Below, one piece after another: positions 9,701 through 16,175 of a stretch of DNA of 64,000 bases; positions within the stretch are counted from its first letter, which is position 1; each line of letters starts with the position of its first letter. Below the pieces are notes generated by a model, which worked only from the letters and a program-made list of their open reading frames with translations, was not told where the DNA came from and ran no database searches. The DNA is from Microbacterium sulfonylureivorans (GTDB lineage: Bacteria > Actinomycetota > Actinomycetes > Actinomycetales > Microbacteriaceae): positions 1,116,001 to 1,180,000 of the forward strand of contig NZ_RJAD01000001.1 in the NCBI RefSeq assembly GCF_003999995.1, given 5' to 3'. The translations under genes and the position numbers were made by a program.

Positions 9701-10665
9701 CCACCCTCGCGCTCAGCCGCTGGGTCTCGCCGGGCGACCTCGTCGAGGTCACGGTGACGCCGAACGACGGACGCACCGACGGCCATGTCGCGCACGCCGA
9801 GGTACTCGTGCTCACCGAGCCGCGGCCGCCGGTCGGGCCCGGCATCGTCGCAACCGCGCACACGCCGGCCGGCGACTACGTCGAGGGCGACTGGAGCACG
9901 GCGCCGGTGACGGTGACGTTCACGTGCAGTGCCGGCGACGAGGCGATCGCCGAATGCCCGGAGGCGGTGACGGTGTCGGCCGACACGAGCGCAGACGGCG
10001 TCGAGATCTCGGGGACGGTGCGCGACGTGCTCGGCGCCACGGCGACCGACGGCATCCTCGTCCGCGTCGACGGCACGGCGCCCGGGCTGGCGCCGGTCGT
10101 CACGCCGAACCCCGTCGCCCTCGGTGCGACGGCGGCGGCCGCTCCCCGTGCCACGGACGCGGCATCCGGCATCGCCACGCAGTCGTGCGACGCGCCGAAC
10201 ACAGCCACGGCCGGATCGAAGACGCTCACCTGCCGCGCGACCGACGTCGCCGGCAACAGCGCCGCCGCGACCGCGTCCTACACCGTGATCGCCCCGTCCC
10301 CCGCCTGCCGCACCGGCAGCCGGGTCGCCCTGCAACCCGTCAACCCCGACGGATCGAGCGTGTTCCCCCGCATCTCCGCCATACCCGTCCTCTTCCGCCT
10401 CTGCGACGAGTTCGGCCGGCTCGTCACCGCCAAAGGCTCGGTGACCGGCATCACCCAGGTCTCGGCGACCGCACTGCCGACCAAGGGCGTGAACGTCAAC
10501 GAGCGACCGCTGCTGCTGCCCACCGTCAAGCCCGTCTACATCCCGCTCGTCGGGCTCTGGGCCGGATCGATCGGGTCCGCGACGCTCAAGGGCGGCCAGC
10601 AGTACACCTACCGTGTCGACCTCGCCGACGGCACCTCGTTCACCTTCGCCTTCGGGATCAAGTGA
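3709..10665 (+). CDS. Giant secreted C25/caspase-like peptidase-domain protein with TolB-like propeller, PIYRL repeats and PxKF C-terminus
   Basis: A 2318-residue protein. Residues 1-45 form a signal peptide (RRRSAVAITTVTGLLVAG, then AAAAE). Residues about 50-460 contain repeated S.DGRYVAFxSxAxNLTxGDxNG units typical of TolB/PD40-like propellers. Residues 499-543 hold nine five-residue units, eight of them PIYRL. A Leu/Asp-rich helical part follows. Near residues 1180-1540 there is a gingipain/C25- or caspase-like fold signature: VVIVGGDDIVP, then NTHAD with His1407, then MIGCHAGG with Cys1452, the probable catalytic dyad. Ig/PKD-like domains follow, and the protein ends in a PxKF-like domain (FRLCDEFG ... 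YTYRVDLADGTSFTFAFGIK). There is no LPXTG motif or C-terminal TM, so it is probably released or held non-covalently. The Shine-Dalgarno sequence is weak. Its substrate is unknown. Confidence 0.85.
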   Translation: MFTATPSRDEPARRRSAVAITTVTGLLVAGLVSLPGTEPRAAAAEPGVPETFLVSQTDAAASAQPYLTPDGQRAVFASTASDLVTGDANAASDVFLATAVQGSDDPFTGSPLLVSRPDASLPQEPADGPSTLPVASADGRYVAFLSSATNLTDGDHAPDARTGVYVRDTVLDTTLRVEAGGAEPLGDATSVDISDDGRYVAFVSDAPNLTAGDTNGVSDGFVADLDADGNGVHGDVGITRIVPDRSLAGGVTELVLSGNGAHLAFTTGQPLAAADPVGSASYLYRGARADAGATFALVAAGAHDPAMNGSGEVIVYIADAACAGHDTIIASTFDLGDTYYVALATNLVEFRSGGTIASPTVSADGSGVAWETTRPRFSFAGIAPVLPAPVVRTAVPDWAAAATGGRCSHSAAGDFVDLGTGSSPSLSASARTVAFSGPSALAPSASAAVLAVDTHRHDGLAVSSTLGELTNVGYMAAVDIAKIPVSALQGYAAALADAPIYRLPIYRLPIYRLPIYRLPIYRLLIEDSPIYRLPIYRLPIYRLDIPGGWPELLTGTPFADELVQSVTLADVLAWAEDVLADGSTATDAERAAAERIRSLTLSDVDLSDSGIDSLSLASIVLGGARLAQVPLPGTGTPLAQWQGVVDTQGLDVDVDEETILADLDAAGLDVGRSGIEGAVLSALPIASTLFDDLPMDRLFLEDTTLGTLDVAALSEASRAALFTGDVAGTLASNTGALRPEATVADLAAGAPAEVTFGTLLFSVLDAASYPWEQIAPTSIDPNASVRDAPGYGCDGSKRCGTNAQFSFTFDPGPGEPTDFAAPTASISLPAGTAPSNQYFASASGPSLTWDRHVYGGPIQVDRNLVRLPLADAEGGTSIEFEVWYTASSQPGTSFADAALTSGALSAEDRLYSFFEIGTLDDPANNRVGDVWEDPAREREPLQEGRIYYEWISPEYRTLDDLGNTIEGPALDEDYFLVDPPAPGRRLVISTNASDGQIALALFSPSATTAELGVAGAGPAPGTAVTEQTGDVGAPAEAGGDAAAPLAGHTLVDQAAVGGDGSAEIEAASTSAAPGEQMLLRVTSGNGKAGTSLYSLRARYVDEPLERRCAPWVAPQTADPGVVGVSDAVTASTNTVYLVDTRRFGDTHGAAAATQVRAALTSLTGTGHVGDGAVDGAVLSVDADLGVQAARTTLDANPCSMSARRALVGAINAYVSSQLGAEQAHVSSVVIVGGDDIVPLAPVAQHTAQFNEASHAASLRLTVAPDGTACPETVADGALDACATPLSAAAATNHILTDDPYGLADAYESLGGHLYVPTVGVGRLVETPVQITASIARFIAEDGMLDADSTLTGGYGAWAELPALVTENLEWRAPESTTLAEPWTRTDVESALFPSAGGSPRVVSINTHADETRMLPGIPGAEGGRFADADLLTASAHTAAPQLAGSLVFMIGCHAGGNLPTSYYGDASDWVDVFAAADGFIGNTGFGLANNVTTALGERLLGEYAAWIGTEVDGTDVSAAGALTYAKQSYLGGLGLYSGYDEKVLMEAVYYGLPMYAFSGTPKSAPLPAIPTGLSPVTGTGDGLSAASLTLTPVFTTETAIDEDGREVAYLTADGQQPLTVAGQPVLPRVVSQLNAAPEGTAPRGVLITGLTSERGEAVSPAVTRPSVGVDEPSASRAGVAFPSTFATVTSQQTPVGRVDLLVVTPGRVEIPTAGTGVLERFTAMDLEVIYAPVSQADGTPAETTAPVIRSVDAPREGRSSFRVRADGTGSDIGRVLLLAQPEGSTQWQSFPMTAGTDADGPYWAVDTGIGTAMRWIVQVADTAGNVATESTRGHLDPAAAPAPTIDTAAEPVALKVGERLVQPFAVGEVTAGERLTASFAISSAAGGAPVASGPMAVETGADGATRAVLDHVAAVAGTFTVDVAVCRGGACDRSSFPLTVAVSNTAPSASVELSADTAEVWPSSTLTATAAGADPDQDPVSLTYRWYVNGGALPESGSTLALSRWVSPGDLVEVTVTPNDGRTDGHVAHAEVLVLTEPRPPVGPGIVATAHTPAGDYVEGDWSTAPVTVTFTCSAGDEAIAECPEAVTVSADTSADGVEISGTVRDVLGATATDGILVRVDGTAPGLAPVVTPNPVALGATAAAAPRATDAASGIATQSCDAPNTATAGSKTLTCRATDVAGNSAAATASYTVIAPSPACRTGSRVALQPVNPDGSSVFPRISAIPVLFRLCDEFGRLVTAKGSVTGITQVSATALPTKGVNVNERPLLLPTVKPVYIPLVGLWAGSIGSATLKGGQQYTYRVDLADGTSFTFAFGIK
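5203..5337 (+). repeat. Nine 15-bp units encoding PIYRL
   Basis: Units 1-5 and 7-9 encode PIYRL; unit 6 encodes LIEDS. The eight PIYRL copies differ only at synonymous positions (CCG/CCC, CGG/CGC/CGT, CTG/CTC/CTT). That points to selection on the peptide rather than a very recent DNA slippage event. Confidence 0.95.
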
Positions 10666-10695
10666 GGGTCGGTGCGCGTCGCCCGGTCCGACGGA

Positions 10696-11079
10696 TCAGT
10701 CCGGTGACGCGGAGACCGCGGCGCCGAGGTTGACGAGGTTGCCGTCGGGGTCGCGCACCTGCGCGACCCGCTCGCCCCAGGGCGTCTCGCCGGGCTGCTG
10801 CACGACGTCGCCGCCCGCCGACCTCCACCGCGAGAAGGCGGCGTCGACGTCGTCGACGTAGAACCACAGAGCGACCCGGTCGCCCGCCGTCGCGGCCGGG
10901 ACGGCCGGATCGCGCCCGATCCCGAGCGATCCCCCGCCGAGCGTGAGCGACACATAGTCGTCCGCGTCCGCGCTCCCGAACCGGTAGTCGACGCGGCCGT
11001 GCAGCGCGTGCTCGTAGAAGCTCACCAGCCGCGGAAGGTCGCGCGAGAGGAGGATCGGGAACAGGCTCCGCACCGCCAT
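10696..11079 (-). CDS. VOC family (glyoxalase/bleomycin-resistance-like) protein
   Basis: A 127-residue single-module vicinal-oxygen-chelate protein. The pattern is RSLFPILLSRDLPRLVSFYEHALHGRVDY at the N-terminus, a central WFYVDDVDAAFSRWRSAGG strand-helix, and the closing RDPDGNLVNLGA. The family includes metal-dependent lyases, dioxygenases and antibiotic-binding proteins; the substrate cannot be inferred. It is convergent with the giant secreted protein gene, 30 bases away. The start ATG 11079 is six bases from TAGGGT. The intervening GGAGGC also resembles a Shine-Dalgarno, but it sits directly against the start codon. Confidence 0.85.
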   Translation of the reverse strand: MAVRSLFPILLSRDLPRLVSFYEHALHGRVDYRFGSADADDYVSLTLGGGSLGIGRDPAVPAATAGDRVALWFYVDDVDAAFSRWRSAGGDVVQQPGETPWGERVAQVRDPDGNLVNLGAAVSASPD

Positions 11080-11085
11080 GCCTCC

Positions 11086-11091
11086 ACCCTA
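11086..11091 (-). promoter_or_regulatory. Leaderless -10 of VOC gene
   Basis: TAGGGT on the minus strand, six bases before ATG 11079. Confidence 0.5.
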
Positions 11092-11102
11092 CGCAGGCGG
11101 CC

Positions 11103-11942
11103 TCAGTCGAGGAAGATGTCGGGGAACAGCTGGTCGTCCGGCGTCCCCGGGGTCGCCGCGTAGCCCGAGAAGTCGGTGACGCCTGCGTCGCGGAGCACGT
11201 CCTCGACGATGAGGGTCTGCCCGGTGTACTCCGCGGCCGGCTTGAGGAACACCTCGTACGCGGCATCCGCGTACACCTCGGGAGTCCGGCTCACCCGCAT
11301 CATCGTGTCGCCGCCGAGGGCGAACTGCACGGCGGCGGTCGCGATCGTCGTGGCCGGCCAGAGCGTGTTGGCGGCGATGCCGGCCTTCGCGAACTCCGCC
11401 GCCATGCCGAGCGTCGCCATCGTCATGCCGTACTTCGCGAGCGTGTACCCGGTGTGCGCTCCGAGCCACTTCGGCGACAGGTTGAGAGGCGGTGACAGCG
11501 AGAGGATGTGCGGGTTCGCGGCATCCTTCAGCATCGGCACGGCGGCCCGGCTCAGCATGAACGTGCCGCGGACGTTGACGTCCTGCATCAGGTCGTACTT
11601 CTTCGTCGCCAGGTCGAGCGAGCGCGACAGGTCGATGACGGAGGCGTTGTTGACGACGATGTCGATGCCGCCGAACTCCCCCTGCGTCTTGAGGACGGCT
11701 TCGGTGACGTCGTCGTCGTTGCGCACGTCGCCGACGATCGGCAGCGCCTGGCCGCCCGCCTCGCGGATCTTCTCGGCGGCGGAATGGACCGTCCCCTCGA
11801 GCTTCGGGTGGGGCGTGTCGGTCTTCGCGAGGAGCGCGATGTTGGCGCCGTCACGGGCGGCGCGCAGCGCGATCGCGAGGCCGATGCCGCGGCTGCCGCC
11901 CGACATCAGGATGGTCTTGCCGGCGAGGGTGGTGTCACTCAA
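11103..11942 (-). CDS. SDR family oxidoreductase (HSDL2-like)
   Basis: A 279-residue short-chain dehydrogenase. The cofactor-binding TGxxxGIG motif appears as SGGSRGIG near residue 15, the NNAS motif follows, and the catalytic Y-x3-K is YTLAK. A classical serine is seen just before it in the ILSLSPP segment. The segment LAKTDTPHPKLEGTVHSAAEKIREAGGQALPIVGDVR resembles hydroxysteroid dehydrogenase-like 2 proteins. The start is TTG 11942, chosen because AAGGAGA lies about seven bases upstream; the in-frame GTG/ATG at 11969 lies before that Shine-Dalgarno. With the downstream enoyl-CoA hydratase and second SDR (12123-13677, same strand) it suggests acyl-CoA or lipid metabolism. Confidence 0.88.
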   Translation of the reverse strand: MSDTTLAGKTILMSGGSRGIGLAIALRAARDGANIALLAKTDTPHPKLEGTVHSAAEKIREAGGQALPIVGDVRNDDDVTEAVLKTQGEFGGIDIVVNNASVIDLSRSLDLATKKYDLMQDVNVRGTFMLSRAAVPMLKDAANPHILSLSPPLNLSPKWLGAHTGYTLAKYGMTMATLGMAAEFAKAGIAANTLWPATTIATAAVQFALGGDTMMRVSRTPEVYADAAYEVFLKPAAEYTGQTLIVEDVLRDAGVTDFSGYAATPGTPDDQLFPDIFLD

Positions 11943-11982
11943 CTCGGTTTCTCCTTGTTCTTGTCCCACTCTGTCCGCTACG

Positions 11983-12033
11983 TGTCCCGATTTCGCTAGC
12001 TTTCCGACCTCGATACCGGGCCGAATCGGGACA
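11983..12033. repeat. 10-bp inverted repeat TGTCCCGATT / AATCGGGACA
   Basis: The arms are 11983-11992 and 12024-12033, perfectly complementary and separated by 31 bases, just upstream of the TTG-start SDR gene. Two more TGTCC half-sites lie at about 11962 and 11972. The same GGGACA/TGTCCC core recurs in the fbiC linker. Confidence 0.6.
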
Positions 12034-12040
12034 TGGCGAG

Positions 12041-12132
12041 GGTGGGGTGGGGCAGGGGGTCAGGGGCGGTGGGGGCAGTGGGGGCAGTAGGGGCGGTGGG
12101 GGCGGTGGGGTGGGGCAGGGGGTCAGGGGCGG
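12041..12132. repeat. G-rich block bounded by a 29-bp direct repeat
   Basis: Two identical 29-bp copies (12041-12069 and 12104-12132) bracket runs of GGGGGCAGT/GGGGCGGT. The plus strand carries more than ten runs of three to five G. The right copy covers the last codons and stop of the enoyl-CoA hydratase gene; the left copy lies downstream of that stop. The block could form a G-quadruplex or act in transcription termination. Confidence 0.8.
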
Positions 12133-12899
12133 GACTTGCGGGATGCCGCGGCGAAGCCCGCCACGCGGACCTTGGCCTCGTCGGTGTCGAACCGGGCGCC
12201 GATGGACGCAGCCTCGTCGTCGAGGTTCTCTGCGAACGTGCGGTCGGCGCCGAGACGGACGAGGCGCTTCGCCTGGCCATACGCGGCCGTCGCGTTCGAG
12301 AGCCAGAAGTCCGCGATCTCGTCCGCGCGCGCGGGCACCTCGGCGGCGGGGAGCACCTCGGCCACGAGGCCCCAGTCGAGCGCCTCGGCAGCCGAGAGGG
12401 TGCGGTCCTGCAGAACGAGCTGGAGCGCGCGTCGCTGACCGACCGCGGCCGGAAGCAGCGTCGACACGCCGAGGTCGGGGGTCAGGCCGATGTTCGCGTA
12501 CTTGCTGACGAACTTCGCGGACTCGGCGGCCACGATGTAGTCGGCGGTGAGCATCAGCCCGAGGCCGCCGCCCGCGACCGCGCCCTGCACCGCGGCGACG
12601 ATGGGCTTGTCGGACAGCACGAACGTGCGGATGCCTTCGTGGATCACGTGCGCCGCAGCCGTCACATCCGCGCCGGTCGCACCCGACGTCGCCATCGCGA
12701 CGACATCGCCACCCGCGCAGAACGCCGGGCCTGCGGCATCCAGGATCACCGCGCCCACGGACGGGTCGCTCGTGACCTCACGGGCGATGTCGCGCCAGCG
12801 GCCGCCCATCTCGAAGTCCATCGCGTTCAGGAACGCAGGACGGTTGAACGTCACGCGGGCCAGGCCGCCCTCGACGTGGAGGAGGATCGAGTCGCTCAT
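12123..12899 (-). CDS. Enoyl-CoA hydratase/isomerase family protein
   Basis: A 258-residue crotonase-fold protein. It has the N-terminal GGLARVTFNRPAFLNAMD strand-turn, the oxyanion-hole segment FCAGGDVVAMA and the second motif AVQGAVAGGGLGLMLTADYIVAAESAKF. The expected catalytic Glu positions are not obvious: TPDLGV occupies the place of the usual PExG, so isomerase or other crotonase chemistry is possible. AAAGGAC upstream of ATG 12899 is a reasonable Shine-Dalgarno. It lies 16 bases after the SDR gene at 12916-13677 on the same strand, so the two are probably cotranscribed in beta-oxidation or branched-chain catabolism. Confidence 0.88.
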   Translation of the reverse strand: MSDSILLHVEGGLARVTFNRPAFLNAMDFEMGGRWRDIAREVTSDPSVGAVILDAAGPAFCAGGDVVAMATSGATGADVTAAAHVIHEGIRTFVLSDKPIVAAVQGAVAGGGLGLMLTADYIVAAESAKFVSKYANIGLTPDLGVSTLLPAAVGQRRALQLVLQDRTLSAAEALDWGLVAEVLPAAEVPARADEIADFWLSNATAAYGQAKRLVRLGADRTFAENLDDEAASIGARFDTDEAKVRVAGFAAASRKSRP

Positions 12900-12915
12900 G
12901 GTGTCCTTTCGAGGC

Positions 12916-13677
12916 TCACTTCGGCGCCATGCGGATGGCGCCGTCGAGGCGGATCGTCTCGCCGTTGAGGTAGCCGTTGTCGACGATCGCCGCCACCAGT
13001 CGGGCGTACTCGTCGGGCTTTCCGAGGCGCTGCGGGTACGGGACCTGCTGGCCGAGCGAGTCCTGCGCGGCCTGCGGGAGGCCCATCAGCATCGGGGTCT
13101 CCATGATGCCGGGGGCGATGGTGACCACGCGGATGCCGTAGCGGGCGAGCTCGCGGGCGACGGGGAGCGTCATGGCGTGGACGCCGCCCTTGCTCGCGGC
13201 ATAGGCGGGCTGGCCGATCTGCCCGTCGAAGGCCGCGACGCTCGCGGTGTTCACGATCACGCCGCGGTCGCCGTCGGCGGTCGGCTCGGTGCGGGCCATG
13301 ACGGCGGATGCCTGCGAGATCACGTTGTACGTGCCGACGAGGTTGACGCGGATGATCCTCTCGAAGCCGGCCAGCGGCGTCGGCTCGCCGTCGCGGTCGA
13401 GCACCTTGGCTGGCGGGGCGATGCCGGCGCAGTTCACGACGACGCGCAGCGGCCCGCCGGCGGCCGCGGTCGTCACCGCCGCCGCGACCTGGTCGGGGTC
13501 GGTGACGTCGGCGGGGGCGAACGATCCGCCCAGCTCGGCCGCGACATCCGCTCCGGCGGAGCCGGGCAGGTCGACGATCGTGACCGTCGCGCCGGCGGCG
13601 GCGAGACGGCGGGCGGTCGCGAGGCCGAGCCCGCTCGCACCGCCGGTGACCAGGGCGGAGGCACCCGTGAGGTCCAT
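12916..13677 (-). CDS. SDR family 3-hydroxyacyl-CoA dehydrogenase-like (HSD10-like)
   Basis: A 253-residue short-chain dehydrogenase. It has TGGASGLG for NAD binding, a DVTD motif for the adenine ring, NCAG in place of NNAG, and the active site [18 protein letters not shown] with YAASK. The C-terminal [14 protein letters not shown] ... [33 protein letters not shown] strongly resembles type-2 (HSD10-like) 3-hydroxyacyl-CoA dehydrogenases. The start is ATG 13677, six bases after AAGGAGA; the longer frame from 13704 contains that Shine-Dalgarno and is rejected. It is the first gene of the operon with the enoyl-CoA hydratase. Confidence 0.9.
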   Translation of the reverse strand: MDLTGASALVTGGASGLGLATARRLAAAGATVTIVDLPGSAGADVAAELGGSFAPADVTDPDQVAAAVTTAAAGGPLRVVVNCAGIAPPAKVLDRDGEPTPLAGFERIIRVNLVGTYNVISQASAVMARTEPTADGDRGVIVNTASVAAFDGQIGQPAYAASKGGVHAMTLPVARELARYGIRVVTIAPGIMETPMLMGLPQAAQDSLGQQVPYPQRLGKPDEYARLVAAIVDNGYLNGETIRLDGAIRMAPK

Positions 13678-13785
13678 GCGTTCTCCTTCGAACTGCCGAG
13701 ACATTGCATCCCACCTTACGCGGGACTGAGTGTCACGAACGCACGGGATGCCACATCCAGGCTAGTCGGCGGGCATCATGGTCGC

Positions 13786-14130
13786 ATGGCGGTGACGATC
13801 AAGCGGGTCTACGACGCCCCCTCACCCGATGACGGGTTCCGCGTGCTCGTGGACCGGCTCTGGCCACGCGGGCTCACCAGGGAGCGGGCTGCCGTCGATC
13901 ACTGGGCGAAGGATGCCGCGCCCTCGACGGAGCTGCGCCGCGCCTATCACCGGGACGGGCTGCCCTGGGAGGACTTCGCCTCGGCCTACCGCGTCGAGCT
14001 CGCGGCGAATCCCGCCGTCGACGCGCTGCGCGACGAGCTCTCCCGGCATCCGGTCGCCACCCTCCTGTACAGCGTCCACGATGCCGAGCGCAACCACGCC
14101 GCGGTGCTCCTCGACGTGCTCGAGGCCTGA
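13786..14130 (+). CDS. DUF488 family protein
   Basis: A 114-residue protein with the signature VYDAPSPDDGFRVLVDRLWPRGLTRERAAVDHWAKDAAPSTELRRAYHRD and the C-terminal LLYSVHDAERNHAAVLLDVLE, both typical of the compact DUF488 family, which is small, soluble and of unclear biochemical role. The start ATG has no convincing Shine-Dalgarno; CATCAT lies six bases upstream and may be a weak leaderless -10. It is followed after 6 bases by the APH-like gene, so it heads a three-gene unit. Confidence 0.85.
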   Translation: MAVTIKRVYDAPSPDDGFRVLVDRLWPRGLTRERAAVDHWAKDAAPSTELRRAYHRDGLPWEDFASAYRVELAANPAVDALRDELSRHPVATLLYSVHDAERNHAAVLLDVLEA

Positions 14131-14136
14131 TCCCCC

Positions 14137-14862
14137 GTGTCGATCCCCGTCGAGCCGATCGCCGTGCCGGATCGCGTGCGTGCGCTCGCGCGCGGCGCCC
14201 GCCTCGTGCCCGTGTGGCGCAACGACCACGGGGGTGTGACCTTCCGCACCGACGACGAGCGGTACGTCAAGTTCGGTCCGCGCAACGCCGAGTCGTCGCT
14301 CGCCCAGGAGACCGAGCGCCTGGAGTGGGCCGGGCGGTGGGCCCGCGTGCCGCACGTGCTCGAAGCCGGTGCCGACGACACGCACGAGTGGCTCGTGACG
14401 CGGGCGATCCCCGGCGAGAGCGCGGTGGCGCCACGCTGGATCGCCGACCCGGCGACGGCGGTGCGCGCGGTCGGCGAGGGGCTCCGCGCGCTGCACGACG
14501 CTCTGCCGGTCGCCGAGTGCCCCTACGACTGGACCGTGCCCGCCCGCATCGCGAACGCGGCGGGGCGGGGCATCCGCGTCCCCGACGCCCTGCGCGAGCC
14601 GCCGCCGGTCGACATGCTGGTCGTGTGCCATGCGGATGCCTGCTGCCCCAACACGCTGATCGGCGACGACGGGCGCTGGGCCGCCCACGTCGACCTGGGG
14701 CTGCTCGGCCTCGGCGATCGCTGGGGTGACATCGCCGTAGCGTCGATGAGCACCGAGTGGAACTATGGACCCGGATGGGAGGACGCCCTCATCGAGGCGT
14801 ACGGCGTCGAACCCGACCGCGCGCGTCTGTCCTATTACCGGGAGCTGTGGAACGCGACATGA
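14137..14862 (+). CDS. Aminoglycoside 3'-phosphotransferase-like kinase
   Basis: A 241-residue kinase of the APH(3') type. Visible motifs are the Brenner loop CHADACCPN (His165, catalytic Asp167, Asn172) and the metal-binding VDLGLLGLGDRWGDIA (Asp186). The N-terminal YVKF segment supplies the ATP-binding lysine. Compared with classic HGDLCLPN, Gly is replaced by Ala and Leu by Ala/Cys, so antibiotic phosphorylation cannot be assumed. GTG 14137 follows the DUF488 stop by six bases, and the 3' end overlaps the next start (ATGA). It could equally phosphorylate another small hydroxyl compound. Confidence 0.8.
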   Translation: MSIPVEPIAVPDRVRALARGARLVPVWRNDHGGVTFRTDDERYVKFGPRNAESSLAQETERLEWAGRWARVPHVLEAGADDTHEWLVTRAIPGESAVAPRWIADPATAVRAVGEGLRALHDALPVAECPYDWTVPARIANAAGRGIRVPDALREPPPVDMLVVCHADACCPNTLIGDDGRWAAHVDLGLLGLGDRWGDIAVASMSTEWNYGPGWEDALIEAYGVEPDRARLSYYRELWNAT

Positions 14863-15371
14863 CCGAACGCACCGACATCACCGGCACCGTCACCGACATC
14901 GACGGACACCCGAACCTCGTGCTCACGCGCACCTTCGCCGTTCCGCCGGCCGACGTCTGGCGCGAGCTGACGCAGTCCGCGCGGCTCGAGCGGTGGATCG
15001 GCCGCTGGGAGGGCGATCCGAAGAGCGGCCGTGTGGCGTTCTTCATGACCGCGGAGGACGAGGAGGCGCCGCCCGAGGAGTACACGATCCTCGAGTGCGA
15101 CCCGCCGCGGCGCTTCGCCGGCGACACCTCCGCGGCATCCGGATCGTGGCACCTGTGGTTCGAGCTCATCGAGAAGGGAGAGGCCACGCTCCTCGTGTTC
15201 GGACAGCGCCTCAATCCCGGCGAGGACGTCGGCTCCATCGGGCCCGGTTGGGAGTACTACCTCGACCGCCTCGTGGCGGTGCAGAAGGGGCGGGATGCCT
15301 CGACCGTCGCCTGGGACACGTACTTCCCCGCGATGCAGCCGGCCTATCAGGCGCTGGTCGCGGGGGGCTGA
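14859..15371 (+). CDS. SRPBCC/AHSA1-like protein
   Basis: A 170-residue START-like (SRPBCC) protein. The N-terminal half reads NLVLTRTFAVPPADVWRELTQSARLERWIGRWEGD, typical of AHSA1/polyketide-cyclase-like members, followed by PRRFAGD and the C-terminal helix GWEYYLDRLVAVQKG. The family binds hydrophobic ligands or assists folding; no specific role is visible. ATG 14859 overlaps the stop of the kinase gene by four bases (ATGA), so translation is coupled. A longer in-frame ORF from 14757 lies inside the kinase gene and is rejected. Confidence 0.82.
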   Translation: MTERTDITGTVTDIDGHPNLVLTRTFAVPPADVWRELTQSARLERWIGRWEGDPKSGRVAFFMTAEDEEAPPEEYTILECDPPRRFAGDTSAASGSWHLWFELIEKGEATLLVFGQRLNPGEDVGSIGPGWEYYLDRLVAVQKGRDASTVAWDTYFPAMQPAYQALVAGG

Positions 15372-15383
15372 CCCGCGCGGGGC

Positions 15384-16175
15384 TCACACCCCGGGTCCGA
15401 GGATGAAGTTCCACGTGCCGGCGGCGAGCGCGGCGAACGTCGCCAGGAGCGCGATCGCGAGGCCGACGCCCATGAGCGTCCACTCCGTGGCGCCGAACGG
15501 CGACTCGCGAGCCCAGGTGCGTGCGCCGGGGGCGCCGAAGCCGCGGGCCTCCATCGCGGTCGCGAGCTTCGAGCCCCGCCGGATCGAGAGCACCAGCAGC
15601 GCGAACGCCATGCCGAGGAACCGCCGCACCCGGCCGCGATCGGCGACGCCGCGCGCGCGCCGCGCGAGTTCGAGCGCGCGCCAGTCGTCGAGGAACAGAC
15701 CGACCATGCGCAGCCCGGCGAGAGCGCCCAGCACGAATCTCGCGGGGAGCTTCAGGACCTGACCGAGCCCGTCTGCGAGGTCGGTGGGATCGACGGTCGC
15801 GAAGAGCACGACCGACGGCAGCGCGATCGCGAGGACGCGGATCGTCGTGGCCAGCGCGAGGACGAGAGATCCTTCGCTCACCGTGACGAAGAGCCACTGG
15901 GCGTACACCTCGCCGCTCGTGCGCCCGTAGAGCGCGATCGTCAGCCCGGTCAGCGGTGCGAGCGCCCACACGATCCAGGTGCGGGCCCAGAACTCCCGCC
16001 CGCCGAGGCCGGCGAGCGGCAGGAGGAGGAGCTCGAGCACGAGCGCCACGGTCGCCGACACAACGTCGAGCGTCAGCACGAGCGGGATGGTGATGAACGC
16101 GGCGGCGCCGAGCTTCGCGACGGGATTGACCCGCGACATCCGTCCGGTCCGAGCGCGGGTGTCGAGAAGGGTCAT
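15384..16175 (-). CDS. ykoC: ECF transporter T component (YkoC/CbiQ type)
   Basis: A 263-residue membrane protein of the energy-coupling T family, which links the ATPase to the substrate-specific S component. It has about six TM segments and the two cytoplasmic coupling motifs, ARRARG near residue 185 and MEARGF near residue 215. The N-terminal start overlaps the end of the YkoD gene by four bases. Because the operon begins with a TPP riboswitch and a YkoE-type S component, the complex probably imports a thiamine precursor such as hydroxymethylpyrimidine, or thiamine itself. The substrate is inference from context. Confidence 0.9.
   Translation of the reverse strand: MTLLDTRARTGRMSRVNPVAKLGAAAFITIPLVLTLDVVSATVALVLELLLLPLAGLGGREFWARTWIVWALAPLTGLTIALYGRTSGEVYAQWLFVTVSEGSLVLALATTIRVLAIALPSVVLFATVDPTDLADGLGQVLKLPARFVLGALAGLRMVGLFLDDWRALELARRARGVADRGRVRRFLGMAFALLVLSIRRGSKLATAMEARGFGAPGARTWARESPFGATEWTLMGVGLAIALLATFAALAAGTWNFILGPGV

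Noticed and set aside
6562..10335. A 1257-codon open frame on the minus strand under the giant gene
   Set aside because: It is antisense to a gene with clear domains, has Arg/Gly/Asp-rich composition typical of GC-rich shadow frames and no recognisable motif.
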